Part shown: piece by piece, positions 1 to 11,000 of the stretch | How positions within the stretch are numbered: the first letter of the stretch is position 1 | Layout: the number at the start of each line of letters is the position of its first letter | Assembly (NCBI GenBank): GCA_943331295.2 | Contig: CALQLA020000021.1 | Coordinates: forward strand, 1 to 64,000 | Reading direction: 5' to 3' | DNA length: 64,000 nt | Source of the DNA: Bordetella parapertussis | Lineage (GTDB): Bacteria > Pseudomonadota > Gammaproteobacteria > Burkholderiales > Casimicrobiaceae | Notes under the pieces: model-generated | What the model saw: only the letters and a program-made list of their open reading frames with translations | Databases searched by the model: none | Told to the model about the DNA's origin: nothing | Made by a program: the position numbers and the translations under genes

Positions 1-13
1 CAACCCGGGCTAC
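1..13. repeat. Partial copy of the dispersed palindromic repeat
   Basis: The first 13 bases match the outer right arm (CAACCCGGGCTAC) of the intergenic palindromes at 14834-14922, 19276-19363 and 29889-29971. The window edge cuts off the rest. It sits just upstream of proA. The match is short, so the call rests on the identical arm sequence. Confidence 0.5.
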
Positions 14-31
14 ATTGGGCACACTCAATTC

Positions 32-1306
32 ATGAACGCTCCCCGCATTCCCGACCTCGGCGCCTACATGCAGGGCGTCGGCGAAGCCGCGCGCGCCGCG
101 GCGCGCCTGCTGGCGAAGGCCGACACCGCGGCCAAGAACGGCGCGCTCGCGGCGATCGCCGCGGCGATCCGTCGCGACGAGGCGAAGCTCCTCGCCGCCA
201 ATCACGAGGACGTCGCCGCCGCGAAGGCCGCCGGCCACGACGCGGCGTTCATCGACCGGCTGACGCTGACGTCGAAGGGCATCGCCGCGATGGCGCAGGG
301 CATCGACGAGATCGCCGCGCTGCCCGATCCCATCGGCGAGATCGACGGCCTGCGCGCGCGGCCGTCCGGCATCCAGGTGGGGATGATGCGCGTGCCGCTC
401 GGCGTCGTCGGCATCATCTACGAATCGCGGCCCAACGTGACGGCCGACGCCGCCGGCCTGTGCCTGAAAGCGGGCAACGCGACGATCCTGCGCGGCGGCT
501 CCGAGGCGATCAGGAGCAACCAGGCGATCGCCTCCTGCGTGCGCGAGGGCCTGGCCGCGGCCGGGCTCCCGGCCACCGGCGTGCAGGTGATCGCCACCGC
601 CGACCGCGCGGCCGTCGGCCACCTGGTCACGATGGAGAAGTACGTCGACGTGATCGTGCCGCGCGGCGGCAAGAGCCTGATCGAGCGCGTCGCGCGCGAG
701 GCGAAGGTGCCGGTGATCAAGCACCTCGACGGCGTCTGCCACGTGTTCATCGACGCCAGCGCCGACCTGGACAAGGCGATCCGCATCGCCGACAACGCCA
801 AGACGCAGCGCTACTCGCCGTGCAACACGATGGAGACGCTGCTGGTGCACCAGGGCATCGCCGCGCGCGTGCTGCCGCCGCTCGCCGCCATCTATCGCGA
901 CAAGGGCGTGGAGCTGCGCGGCTGCGACCGCGCCCGCGCGCTGGTGCCGGGCATGACGGTCGCGACCGAAGACGACTGGTACGCCGAGTACCTGGCGCCG
1001 ATCCTCGCAGTGCGCGTCGTCGACGATCTCGACGCGGCGATCGAGCATATCGCGCGGTACGGCTCCCAGCATACCGATGCGATCGTCACCGAGGACTACA
1101 CGGCGGCGATGCGCTTCCTGCGCGAGGTCGACTCGAGCTCGGTGATGATCAACGCGTCGACGCGCTTCGCCGACGGCTTCGAGTACGGGCTGGGCGCCGA
1201 GATCGGCATCTCGACCAACAAGCTGCACGCGCGCGGCCCCGTGGGCCTCGAAGGCCTCACCAGCCGAAAGTGGGTGGTGTTCGGGTCAGGGCAGATTCGC
1301 ACCTGA
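32..1306 (+). CDS. proA: Gamma-glutamyl phosphate reductase (glutamate-5-semialdehyde dehydrogenase)
   Basis: This cytoplasmic enzyme reduces gamma-glutamyl phosphate to glutamate-5-semialdehyde with NADPH, the second step of proline synthesis. The 424-residue product has the usual ProA length and the full aldehyde-dehydrogenase-like fold: a cofactor-binding segment around [27 protein letters not shown], and the catalytic-cysteine region [13 protein letters not shown]. The C-terminal segment around GLGAEIGIS and [10 protein letters not shown] is also typical. The ATG at 32 leaves no room for a longer start within the window. In many betaproteobacteria proA lies beside holA and nadD; here nadD follows about 2.7 kb later, after a TerC/MFS pair on the other strand. 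It converges with the TerC gene, with 38 bases between their stop codons. Confidence 0.96.
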   Translation: MNAPRIPDLGAYMQGVGEAARAAARLLAKADTAAKNGALAAIAAAIRRDEAKLLAANHEDVAAAKAAGHDAAFIDRLTLTSKGIAAMAQGIDEIAALPDPIGEIDGLRARPSGIQVGMMRVPLGVVGIIYESRPNVTADAAGLCLKAGNATILRGGSEAIRSNQAIASCVREGLAAAGLPATGVQVIATADRAAVGHLVTMEKYVDVIVPRGGKSLIERVAREAKVPVIKHLDGVCHVFIDASADLDKAIRIADNAKTQRYSPCNTMETLLVHQGIAARVLPPLAAIYRDKGVELRGCDRARALVPGMTVATEDDWYAEYLAPILAVRVVDDLDAAIEHIARYGSQHTDAIVTEDYTAAMRFLREVDSSSVMINASTRFADGFEYGLGAEIGISTNKLHARGPVGLEGLTSRKWVVFGSGQIRT

Positions 1307-1344
1307 CGCGGCCCCGACGCGAAAGGCCTGCCGGCTCGTCATGG

Positions 1345-2106
1345 CTATCCCGGCGCGGCGGGCGGCGACGGCCCGATCTCCTTGCGCAGCTTCACCGGCT
1401 GCCGCTTCTTGCGCAGCCGCAGGTTGAGCATCTCGACCACGACCGAGAACGCCATCGCGAAGTAGATGTAGCCCTTCGGAATGTGCATGCCGAGGCCTTC
1501 GCCGATCAGCGCGACGCCGACGAGGATGAGGAACGACAGCGCCAGCATCTTGATCGTGGGGTGGTCGTCGACGAAGTCGCCGATCGGCTTGGCCGCGAAC
1601 ATCATCACGCCCACGGCGATCATGATGGCGAGCACCATCACCGGGATCTCGCTCACCATCCCGACCGCCGTGATCACCGAGTCGAGCGAGAACACGATGT
1701 CGATGATGGCGATCTGCACCAGCGTCGACGCGAAACCCGCTTGCGCGCCCCCGCCGGCGGCTTCTTCCTCGGCGCCCTCGAGCGAGGCGTGGATCTCCAT
1801 CACCGACTTGTAGAGCAGGAACAGGCCGCCCCCGAGCAGGATCAGCGCGCGGCCGGTGATCTCCTGGCCGAACATGCTGGCGAGCGGCGTCTGCAGCCGC
1901 ATCATCCACGCGAGCGACAGCAGCAGCGCGATCCGCGAGAACATCGCGAGGCCGAGGCCCAGCACGCGCGCGCGCTGCCGCTGCTCCGGCGGCAGGCGCC
2001 CGACCAGCACCGAGATGAAGATGATGTTGTCGACGCCCAGGACGATCTCCAGGGCGGTGAGGCTCAACAGCGCAATCCAGGCTTCGGGGGAAGCGATCCA
2101 ATCCAC
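1345..2106 (-). CDS. TerC/YkoY family integral membrane protein
   Basis: This is a 253-residue polytopic inner-membrane protein of the TerC family, whose members are linked to metal-ion (often manganese) export and tellurite resistance. Two family signatures are visible: EIVLGVDNIIFISVLVGRLP near the N terminus and IDIVFSLDSVITAVG in the middle, each with the conserved acidic residues inside membrane helices. About seven hydrophobic segments can be traced. A charged loop (EGAEEEAAGGGAQ) separates the halves, and the basic C-terminal tail (RLRKKRQPVKLRKE) is likely cytoplasmic. Translation starts at GTG (2106), with GGGAG five bases upstream. It is probably monocistronic. The family is secure but the substrate is not known. 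Confidence 0.9.
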   Translation of the reverse strand: MDWIASPEAWIALLSLTALEIVLGVDNIIFISVLVGRLPPEQRQRARVLGLGLAMFSRIALLLSLAWMMRLQTPLASMFGQEITGRALILLGGGLFLLYKSVMEIHASLEGAEEEAAGGGAQAGFASTLVQIAIIDIVFSLDSVITAVGMVSEIPVMVLAIMIAVGVMMFAAKPIGDFVDDHPTIKMLALSFLILVGVALIGEGLGMHIPKGYIYFAMAFSVVVEMLNLRLRKKRQPVKLRKEIGPSPPAAPG

Positions 2107-2197
2107 GGGTTACTCCCGGAACGAGGGTTGATGGCGGCGGCCGAGGCCGATATCGGATCGTACCCGGGATCGCGGCCGCTGCAGTCCCGGTCGTCGT

Positions 2198-3394
2198 TCA
2201 AGCGGCGGCAGCGGCGCCGCCGCGGCGATGCGAGCGCAGCCAGGCGAGCCAGGCCACGGCCGCCGCGACGACCGCCAGCACCGGCAGCGCGCCGATGTTC
2301 ATCGCCTCCCAGCCGGCGGCGGAGACCAGCGCGCCGGACGAGAACGACGACACGCCCATGATCGAGAACATGATCAGGTCGTTGGCGCCCTGCGTCTTCG
2401 ACTTCTCCGACGGATGGTAGCTTTCGGTGAGCAGCGTGGTGCCGCCGATGTACATGAAGTTCCAGCCGACGCCGAGCAGCGCCAGCGCGACCATGAAGTG
2501 CACGATGGTCGTCCCGGTCAGCGCGACGCCGACGCACACGGTGACGATCGCGATGCCGAGCGCGATCACCTTGAGGAGTCCGAAGCGCCGGATCAGCGAG
2601 CCGGTGAAGAAGCCGGGCGCGTACATGCCGACGACGTGCCATTCGATGACCATCGCGGCGGCGGCGTACGGATGGCTGCAGAAGCTCATCGCCAGCGGCG
2701 TCGCGACCATCAGCAGGTTCATGAGGCCGTAGCCCAGGCCGCCGGACAGCGCCGCGACGATGAACACCGGCTGCCGGATGATCTTCGACAGCGGCCGGCC
2801 GCCGCCCCCGGTCTCCTCGGCGGTGGGCTTGGGCACGTTCACGCGCGACTGCACGGCCAGCGCAATCACCGCCACGCCGGCCAGCACGAGGAACGAGCCC
2901 AGGAACGGCGTTGCGAACAGGTCCTTCGCGAAGCGCGACGACTCGGGGCCGAGGAAGCCGCCGACGATGCCGCCGGCCAGCACCAGCGAGATCGCCTTCG
3001 CCTTGAACGCGGGCTCGGCGACTTCCGCCGCGGCGAACCGGTACTGCAGGCCGAACGCGGTGTAGACGCCGATGATCGACGTCGCGAGGCAGTACAGCGG
3101 AAAGCTGTGCAGCCACACCGCCGTCGCGGCGAGCACCGAGCCGCAGAGGCCGATGACCGAGCCGGTCATGAAGCCGCGCCGCCGCCCGACCCGCCCCATC
3201 CAGAGCGACGCCGGCATCGTGGCCAGCGCGGACCCCAGCACGTAGGTCGTGGCGCCCAGCGTCGCGAACGACTTGTTTTCGACGAGCGAGTAGCCGATCA
3301 GCCCGCTCATCGAGACGAGGCCGGTGGTGTTGACCAGCAGCAGCGCCTGGCAGCACGCGAGCAGGAAGATGTCGCGGTGGGAGGTCTTGGCCAT
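2198..3394 (-). CDS. MFS transporter
   Basis: This 398-residue protein has about twelve hydrophobic helices in two halves. The MFS loop between helices 2 and 3 is recognisable as SLWMGRVGRRRGFMTGS, and a related loop follows helix 8 (GSLIRRFGLLK). The substrate cannot be read from the sequence. It is probably an inner-membrane secondary carrier. The ATG at 3394 is followed directly by helix 1 (DIFLLACCQALLLVNTTGL). It shares a 95-base divergent upstream region with the DUF924 gene. It is not tightly coupled to terC, which lies 91 bases downstream on the same strand. The C terminus ends in an alanine-rich tail. Confidence 0.85.
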   Translation of the reverse strand: MAKTSHRDIFLLACCQALLLVNTTGLVSMSGLIGYSLVENKSFATLGATTYVLGSALATMPASLWMGRVGRRRGFMTGSVIGLCGSVLAATAVWLHSFPLYCLATSIIGVYTAFGLQYRFAAAEVAEPAFKAKAISLVLAGGIVGGFLGPESSRFAKDLFATPFLGSFLVLAGVAVIALAVQSRVNVPKPTAEETGGGGRPLSKIIRQPVFIVAALSGGLGYGLMNLLMVATPLAMSFCSHPYAAAAMVIEWHVVGMYAPGFFTGSLIRRFGLLKVIALGIAIVTVCVGVALTGTTIVHFMVALALLGVGWNFMYIGGTTLLTESYHPSEKSKTQGANDLIMFSIMGVSSFSSGALVSAAGWEAMNIGALPVLAVVAAAVAWLAWLRSHRRGGAAAAA

Positions 3395-3489
3395 GTGCCG
3401 GTGCGGACGGAAGGGTGGGTGGCGCCCCCGACTCGTGCTGCGGACACCGGGCCTGCGAGGGATGCGAAGGCGGTACTATATCAGGCGTC

Positions 3490-4053
3490 ATGCCCCTCCT
3501 CGCCAACGCCATCCTCGACTTCTGGTTCGCCGAACGCACGGGCGCGCGGCCCGAATGGTTCCGCAAGGACCCGGCGTTCGACGCCCTCATCCGCGAGCGC
3601 TTCGGCGCCGCGGTGGACGAGGCGCTCGCCGGCGGACACGAGGACTGGACCGCAAGCCCCGAGGGCGCGCTGGCGCTGGTGCTGGTCCTCGACCAGTTCA
3701 CCCGCAACATCTTCCGCGACACGCCGCGGATGTTCGCGGGCGACCCGCGCGCGCTCGCGGTGGCGCAGGCGATGGTCGCCGCCGGGCGCGACCGCCTGCT
3801 TGGCCCCCACGAGCGCTGGTTTCTCTACCTGCCGTTCGAGCACGCGGAGGACCCGGCGATGCAGGCGCAGTCGATCGCGCTGTTCGGGCAGCTTGCCGCC
3901 GAGACCGGGGACGAGGCGCCGCTCGACTATGCGCGCAAGCACGCAGTGATCATCGAGCGCTTCGGCCGCTATCCGCATCGCAACGCCGTGCTGGGGCGCG
4001 CGTCCACGCCCGAGGAGCTCGCGTTCCTCGCCACGCCCGGGTCGCGGTTCTGA
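3490..4053 (+). CDS. DUF924 family protein
   Basis: This 187-residue cytoplasmic protein belongs to the DUF924 (TPR-like, all-alpha) family, which has no established biochemical role. The family pattern is clear: ILDFWFAERTGARPEWFRKD at the N terminus, LDQFTRNIFRDTPRMFAGD in the middle, and FLYLPFEHAEDPAMQ followed by a histidine-rich stretch ending near RFGRYPHRNAVLGR. I chose the ATG at 3490 because it begins exactly where family similarity begins; the frame is open further upstream but that stretch is cysteine-rich and unlike the family. It sits 11 bases before nadD, so the two are probably co-transcribed. Confidence 0.88.
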   Translation: MPLLANAILDFWFAERTGARPEWFRKDPAFDALIRERFGAAVDEALAGGHEDWTASPEGALALVLVLDQFTRNIFRDTPRMFAGDPRALAVAQAMVAAGRDRLLGPHERWFLYLPFEHAEDPAMQAQSIALFGQLAAETGDEAPLDYARKHAVIIERFGRYPHRNAVLGRASTPEELAFLATPGSRF

Positions 4054-4064
4054 CGCCGCCGGCA

Positions 4065-4742
4065 ATGACCTCCGTGCTCGGCATACTCGGCGGCACCTTC
4101 GACCCGGTCCACGAGGGGCACCTCGGGCTCGCGCGCGAGGTCCGCGCCGCGCTCGACCTCGACGCGGTCCGCCTCGTGCCCGCCGGCGACCCGCCGCATC
4201 GCGCGGCACCGGTCGTGACGGCCGCGCACCGGCTGGCGATGGTCGAGATCGCCGTCGACGGCGACCGCCGGCTCGCCGCGGACCCGCGGGAAGTCCTCCG
4301 CGCCGGCCGCAGCTACACGGTGCTGACGCTGGAGGAGCTGCGGCGCGAAGCGCCCACGCGGCCGCTCGCACTGATCGTCGGCACCGACGCCTTCGCGCAG
4401 CTGACGACGTGGCACCGCTGGCTCGAGTTGTTCGACCTCGCGCACATCGTCGTCGTCGCGCGCCCCGGCGCCACGTTCGACCGCCCGGTCGACGCGGTGC
4501 TGCCGCCGGCACTGGCGCAGGAATGGCACCGGCGGCTCGCCGTCGATCCTGCCGCGCTGCGCGCGGCGCCTGCCGGCGCGATCTACCGGCAGCCGGTCAC
4601 GCCGCGGCCGATCTCGGCCTCCGCGATCCGCGCCGCACTCGCGCGCCGCGACGTGGCGGCGGTTGCCGGTTTGCTCCCGCCCGCGGTTTTGGCCTATATT
4701 GACCGTCACCGACTCTATCTCCCGGGGCAGGATGCGACTTAA
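4065..4742 (+). CDS. nadD: Nicotinate-nucleotide adenylyltransferase
   Basis: This enzyme adenylates nicotinic acid mononucleotide to deamido-NAD, the penultimate step of NAD synthesis. The 225-residue protein carries the nucleotidyltransferase GGTFDPVHEGHL motif (residues about 9-20), the substrate-loop region IVGTDAFAQLTTWHRW, and the ISASAIRAAL motif near the C terminus (the usual form is ISSTxIR). The ATG at 4065 puts GGTFDPVH at its normal distance from the N terminus. The last 11 bases overlap the start of rsfS, implying translational coupling. The order nadD-rsfS-rlmH is widely conserved in proteobacteria and supports the call. Confidence 0.96.
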   Translation: MTSVLGILGGTFDPVHEGHLGLAREVRAALDLDAVRLVPAGDPPHRAAPVVTAAHRLAMVEIAVDGDRRLAADPREVLRAGRSYTVLTLEELRREAPTRPLALIVGTDAFAQLTTWHRWLELFDLAHIVVVARPGATFDRPVDAVLPPALAQEWHRRLAVDPAALRAAPAGAIYRQPVTPRPISASAIRAALARRDVAAVAGLLPPAVLAYIDRHRLYLPGQDAT

Positions 4743-5103
4743 CAAGCTGCAGAAGACCGCCGTCACGGCGCTCGAAGACATCAAGGCGCGCGACATCACC
4801 GTGCTCGACGTGCGCAAGCTGACCACGCTGTACGACACCCTGGTGATCGCCAGCGCCGAATCCAACCGGCAGGTCAACGCGCTCGCGCACCACGTCCGCG
4901 ACAAGCTGAAGGAGGTCGGCGCGCACATCGTCGGCGTCGAGGGCGAGACCACCGGCGAATGGGTGCTGGTCGACGCCGACAGCATCGTCGTCCACATCAT
5001 GCAGCCGACGGTGCGCGCGTACTACAACCTCGAAGAACTGTGGACGCCGCCGCAGCCGGTGCGCCGCGCCAAGGCGAAGGGCGCGGAGACCGCCGCCGCC
5101 TAA
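4732..5103 (+). CDS. rsfS: Ribosomal silencing factor RsfS (Iojap family)
   Basis: RsfS binds ribosomal protein uL14 on the 50S subunit and blocks subunit joining when nutrients are scarce. This 123-residue copy shows the typical stretch DTLVIASAESNRQVNALAHH followed by VEGETTGEWVLVDADSIVVH and the C-terminal YYNLEELW. I chose the ATG at 4732, inside the nadD stop region, because the family alignment begins there (MRLNKLQK). A short alanine/lysine-rich tail follows the conserved domain. It lies in the nadD-rsfS-rlmH-maf block. Confidence 0.95.
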   Translation: MRLNKLQKTAVTALEDIKARDITVLDVRKLTTLYDTLVIASAESNRQVNALAHHVRDKLKEVGAHIVGVEGETTGEWVLVDADSIVVHIMQPTVRAYYNLEELWTPPQPVRRAKAKGAETAAA

Positions 5104-5206
5104 GCCGCGTGCCGCCCGCCGCGGCGCGGGCGCCGCATTCCCCGCGCCTGCGTTCCCGTTGCGGCGTCCCCGTGACGCGCGCCATGCCGGCCGGCCGCCC
5201 CCACCG

Positions 5207-5674
5207 ATGAACCTGCGCATCGTCGCGCTCGGCAACCGGATGCCGGACTGGATCGCCGCCGGCTACGCCGAGTACGCCCGCCGCGTCCCGCGCGACTATG
5301 CGCTGGAGCTGGTCGAGCTGAAACCCGAGCCGCGCGACCGCGGCAAGCCGGTGTCGCAGATGCTCGCGGCCGAGGCGCTGCGGATCGCCGCCGCGTGCAA
5401 GGGCTCGCTGGTGGTCGCGCTCGACGAGCGCGGGCAAGCGTGGACGACGCGGGTCCTCGCCGACCACCTCGCCCGCTGGCGCGACGACGCCCGCGACGTG
5501 GCGTTCGTGATCGGCAGCGCCGACGGACTGGCCGACACCGTCAAGCGCGACGCCGCGGCGCTGGTCGCCCTGTCGGCGCTGACGTTGCCGCACGGCCTCG
5601 TGCGCATCCTGCTCGCCGAGCAGATCTACCGGGCAGCGAGCCTCCTTGCCGGCCACCCCTACCACCGCGAATGA
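5207..5674 (+). CDS. rlmH: 23S rRNA (pseudouridine1915-N3)-methyltransferase
   Basis: RlmH is a SPOUT methyltransferase that modifies pseudouridine 1915 in helix 69 of 23S rRNA on the assembled 70S ribosome. The product is 155 residues, the same length as the E. coli enzyme. Visible signatures are the FVIGSADGL segment and the knot region LPHGLVRILLAEQIYRA, ending with HPYHRE, the family's characteristic C terminus. The ATG at 5207 gives the canonical N terminus MNLRIVALGNRMPDW. A GC-rich gap of 103 bases separates it from rsfS. Confidence 0.96.
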   Translation: MNLRIVALGNRMPDWIAAGYAEYARRVPRDYALELVELKPEPRDRGKPVSQMLAAEALRIAAACKGSLVVALDERGQAWTTRVLADHLARWRDDARDVAFVIGSADGLADTVKRDAAALVALSALTLPHGLVRILLAEQIYRAASLLAGHPYHRE

Positions 5675-5717
5675 CGCACCGGCGGCCGCGCCGGCGTTGG
5701 GCGCGGCGCGCGCGGCG

Positions 5718-6332
5718 ATGACGGCGCCCGTCCTCTACCTCGCGTCGAAGAGCCCGCGCCGGCAGGAACTCTTGCGGCAGCTCGGCGTCGAATTCACCGA
5801 GCTCCGGCTGCGCGAGGCGCCGGGCCGGCGCCGCGACGTCGTCGAGCGGCCGCGGCCCGGCGAGCCGGCGCATGACTACGTGCGGCGCATCGCCCGCGCG
5901 AAAGCGGAGACCGGCTGGCGCCGGATGCGCGCGCGCAACCTGCCGCCGATGCCCGTGCTGGGCGCCGACACCGAGGTGGTCCTCGACGGCGCGATCTTCG
6001 GCAAGCCGGCGGACGCCGCGGACGCGGCGCGCATGCTGGGGCTGCTGTCGGGCCGCACGCACGACGTGCTGACGGCGATCGCGCTGTGCTGGCAGCGGCA
6101 GGTCGTGCTCGCCGTCTGCGCGTCGACCGTGACGATGCGCGCCCTCGACGCGGCCGAGATCGACCGCTACGTCGCGACCGGCGAGCCGTTCGACAAGGCG
6201 GGCGCGTATGCGGTCCAGGGGCGCGCCGCGGCGTTCATCCGGCGGATCGAAGGCAGCTACTCGGGCGTCATGGGCCTGCCTTTGCACGAGACTGCCGAAG
6301 CGCTCGCACGGATCGGTTTTCCCGTGCTATAA
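5718..6332 (+). CDS. maf: Maf family nucleoside triphosphate pyrophosphatase
   Basis: Maf proteins hydrolyse non-canonical or specific nucleoside triphosphates (dTTP/UTP-type or m7GTP-type) to monophosphates and are linked to septum formation. The 204-residue protein has the N-terminal ASKSPRRQELLRQLGVEF motif, the catalytic-base region VLGADTEVVLDG, and the terminal KAGAYAVQGRAAAFI followed by SYSGVMGLPL. The GAYAVQG form suggests the dTTP/UTP-type subgroup (YhdE-like), but this is inferred from motif resemblance only. The frame is open upstream to an ATG at 5646 that overlaps rlmH; the start at 5718 fits the family better. The last codons lead into the rng leader. Confidence 0.93.
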   Translation: MTAPVLYLASKSPRRQELLRQLGVEFTELRLREAPGRRRDVVERPRPGEPAHDYVRRIARAKAETGWRRMRARNLPPMPVLGADTEVVLDGAIFGKPADAADAARMLGLLSGRTHDVLTAIALCWQRQVVLAVCASTVTMRALDAAEIDRYVATGEPFDKAGAYAVQGRAAAFIRRIEGSYSGVMGLPLHETAEALARIGFPVL

Positions 6333-6480
6333 ACAAAACGAATCCGCGGCATCCGCACCCCGGCCACGCATCCGCTCCAATGCGCCGCGAGGGCGCCTCC
6401 CGGACCAGGCAATCGACGCTGCCCGCCCCGGTTCGCCGCGCGCCGGCTACGGGAAAGGCAAACCGCGTGAGGACCGTCCA

Positions 6481-7944
<1,464 letters not shown>

Positions 7945-8005
7945 GGGTGCGGATCCGGCTCCGGCACCGAGCCGAACCCCGCATCGGGCACCCGAGGCGA
8001 CCGCA

Positions 8006-11000
8006 ATGGCATTGCCCGATGGCCTGTACGACCTGCTGCTGACGGAAGGCCTGGCTTCGCGCCTGGACCCGACCCTTGCGGATGTCCACGCGCTCAGGGA
8101 TGGCGGCGCAACATTTCTCGCCGACGCTATCACGCGCCAGCTTGCGGCCATCCTCGAAGACGTCGCTGGCGACGACAGCGACAAACCCATCCGCCAGCTC
8201 GAACTGGTCAACGCCCTTCTGGTTACGCTGCGCCAACAGCTCGCCGCGGATGGCGCCGCTGCCTCATCGGCCCACATCGTGGACCTCGTCGCGCCACCGC
8301 TGCGAATACTGAGGGCCGTGCGGCACGATCGGCAATTCCCGATGTCGCCCGAGATCGGCTTGGCCGTGCCCTGGTTGTTCACTGCGGGCAAGGGTTCGCC
8401 TTCGCTGCTTCAGGAAATCCGGCGCGAACTCACGTCGGCAGACCGCGTCGACATCCTGGTGAGCTTCATCACGGTATCCGGCGTTCGCAAGCTGCAGGAT
8501 GTGCTCCAGCAGATCACCGCGATGGGCGCGGGTGGGCAGCCCCCCACGCGCTTGCGCGTCCTCACCACCACCTACACCGGGGCGACGGAAGCGCGGGCAC
8601 TCGACCAGCTGGCACGTCTGCCTGGCTGCGAAGTGCGGGTCTCGCTGGACGGCCGCCGGACACGCCTGCATGCCAAAGCCTGGCTATTCCATCGCAATAC
8701 CGGCTTCGGCTCGGCCTATGTAGGCAGCGCCAACCTGTCGGGTGCGGCGCTCACCGGCGGCCTGGAGTGGACCGTCAAATTGACGCAGCGCGGCCAGGAG
8801 GCGCTGTTTGCGCGGGCCGGCGCCCACTTCGAAACGCTCTGGAACGACAACGAGTTCCAGCACTACAACCCGGACAACGCGGATCACCGCCAGGCGCTCG
8901 CCGCCGCCTTGGGCCGCGAATCGTTCAGCGGTGCCGATGGGGCGATGACGGCCGGTGCCACGCAGTTCTTCGATTTGCAGCCCAAGACGTACCAGCAGGA
9001 GATGCTGGAGCAGCTTGCCGCCGAACGCGTGCATGGACGCAGCCGGAACCTCGTCGTAGCCGCTACCGGCACCGGGAAGACCGTGATTGCCGCGTTCGAC
9101 TACCGCAACATATGCCGGCAGGAAGGCGGGCGGCCGCGCCTGCTTTTCGTCGCTCACCGGGAGGAAATTCTCCGGCAGGCACTGCGCACCTACCGCGAAG
9201 TGCTGCGCGAACCCGATTTCGGCGACCTCCTGACCGGAAACCACGAGCCCGCGCGTTGGGATCACCTGTTCGCGACTATCGACAGCGTGACAAGCCGCGA
9301 CCTCGTCCCGACCGTCGGCGCCGAGTATTGGCATACGGTGGTGGTCGACGAGTGCCATCGACTTGCCGCGGATCGGTTTGACGCGTTTGTGACCACGATC
9401 CGCCCTCGCACGCTCCTCGGGCTGACGGCGACGCCCGAACGCAGTGATGGGCAATCGATCACTCGCTATTTCGACTCGCGCCCCGACGGCAGTCCCGCGG
9501 TGGAGCTGCGGTTGTGGCATGCCCTCGACCTGCAATTGCTGGCTCCATTCGAGTACTACGCTTGCGACGACGCCACTGACTTCTCGGAAGTACCCTGGGA
9601 TCGGCCCGGCGAGCGCGATGCCGTGGACAACCTCGTCACCGGCAACGACGTGCGCGCCAGGCTCGTCGTCAACGAGTGGCGCCGCCTCGCCTCGGATGCG
9701 AAACAGTCGCGCGCCCTCGTCTTCTGCGTGTCGGTCGCGCACGCCGAATTCATGACCGGTTGGTTGAACCGGGCCGGGCTGCCAGCAGCCTGCGTGGTCG
9801 GGACGACCGCGATCGAAGAACGCCGCCGCGCTCCGCAGCGATTGCAGTCCGGCGAGCTTAGCGCGCTGGTCACCGTCGACCTCTACAACGAAGGCATCGA
9901 CCTGCCTGCGGTCGACACGCTGCTTCTGCTGCGGCCGACGCAAAGCCCCGTGCTCTTCCAGCAGCAGATCGGCCGAGGGCTCCGCCTGGCGCCCGGCAAG
10001 GAGAGTTGCCTCGTGCTCGACTTCGTCGGCCAGCATCGTGCGGACTTCCGCTTCGACCGGCTGCTGTCGGGCCTCACGGGGTTGACGCGGCGGGAATTGG
10101 TAGACAGCGTCGAGCACGGATTCGGCAGCTTGCCGCCCGGCTGCCACATCCATCTGCAGCGACAGACGCGTGAGCAGGTGCTGCGCGGCCTCCGTTCGCT
10201 CACGGCGCAGAACTGGCATCGGCTTCGCACCGAACTGCAGAGCTATGCCGCCTTGCGTGGACGTGCATCGGTGCGGCTTGCGGACTTCCTGCGAGACCAG
10301 GGATTGGAATTGAGCGATGTCTACCGTGCAAGCACCGGCCAGGGTCGCAGCGGATGGACGGCGCTGAAGCGCGATGTCGGACTGATCGCGGCGGAACGCG
10401 GCCCCGAAGAGGATTACTTCAGCCGTCGCCTCGGCGACCTGCTCCACGTGGACGACCCGCGGCGACTCGACGTGATGTCCAGCCTCGATGCACCGGCCGG
10501 CGATCCGTCGCAGGCGCGCGAAGTGGACGCCCTCGGCATCCAGATGCTGGCGTACCAGATCGACGGCCGCCACGAACAGGCGGCGGGCTACGCGGCCTTT
10601 CTCGAGCGCTTGTCGCGGCACGCCCCGGTGCGCGAGGAGCTCGCGGAGCTGGCTGGGCTGCTGCAGGCACGAAGCAGTTTGGGCGCCAGCCCGCTGGCCG
10701 GGCTCGAGGACACGCCGCTTTGCCTGCATGCCGCCTACGGTGCACGCGAGATCCTGACGGCGGTAGGCTGGCTGACGGCCGAGCGTCGTGCCCCGTTCGT
10801 GTCCGGCGTGCTGCCCATCGCCCGTCGCAAGACCGAACTGCTGTTCGTAACGCTCGACAAGAGCGAGGGCTACCACGACCGGATCGCGTACCACGACTAC
10901 GCGATCAGTGCCGAGCGCTTCCATTGGCAGACACAGAACAGCGCGGGGCCAGACACGCCCGGCGGACGCCGCTATCTCGAAAGCCCGGGCAACGGTTGGC

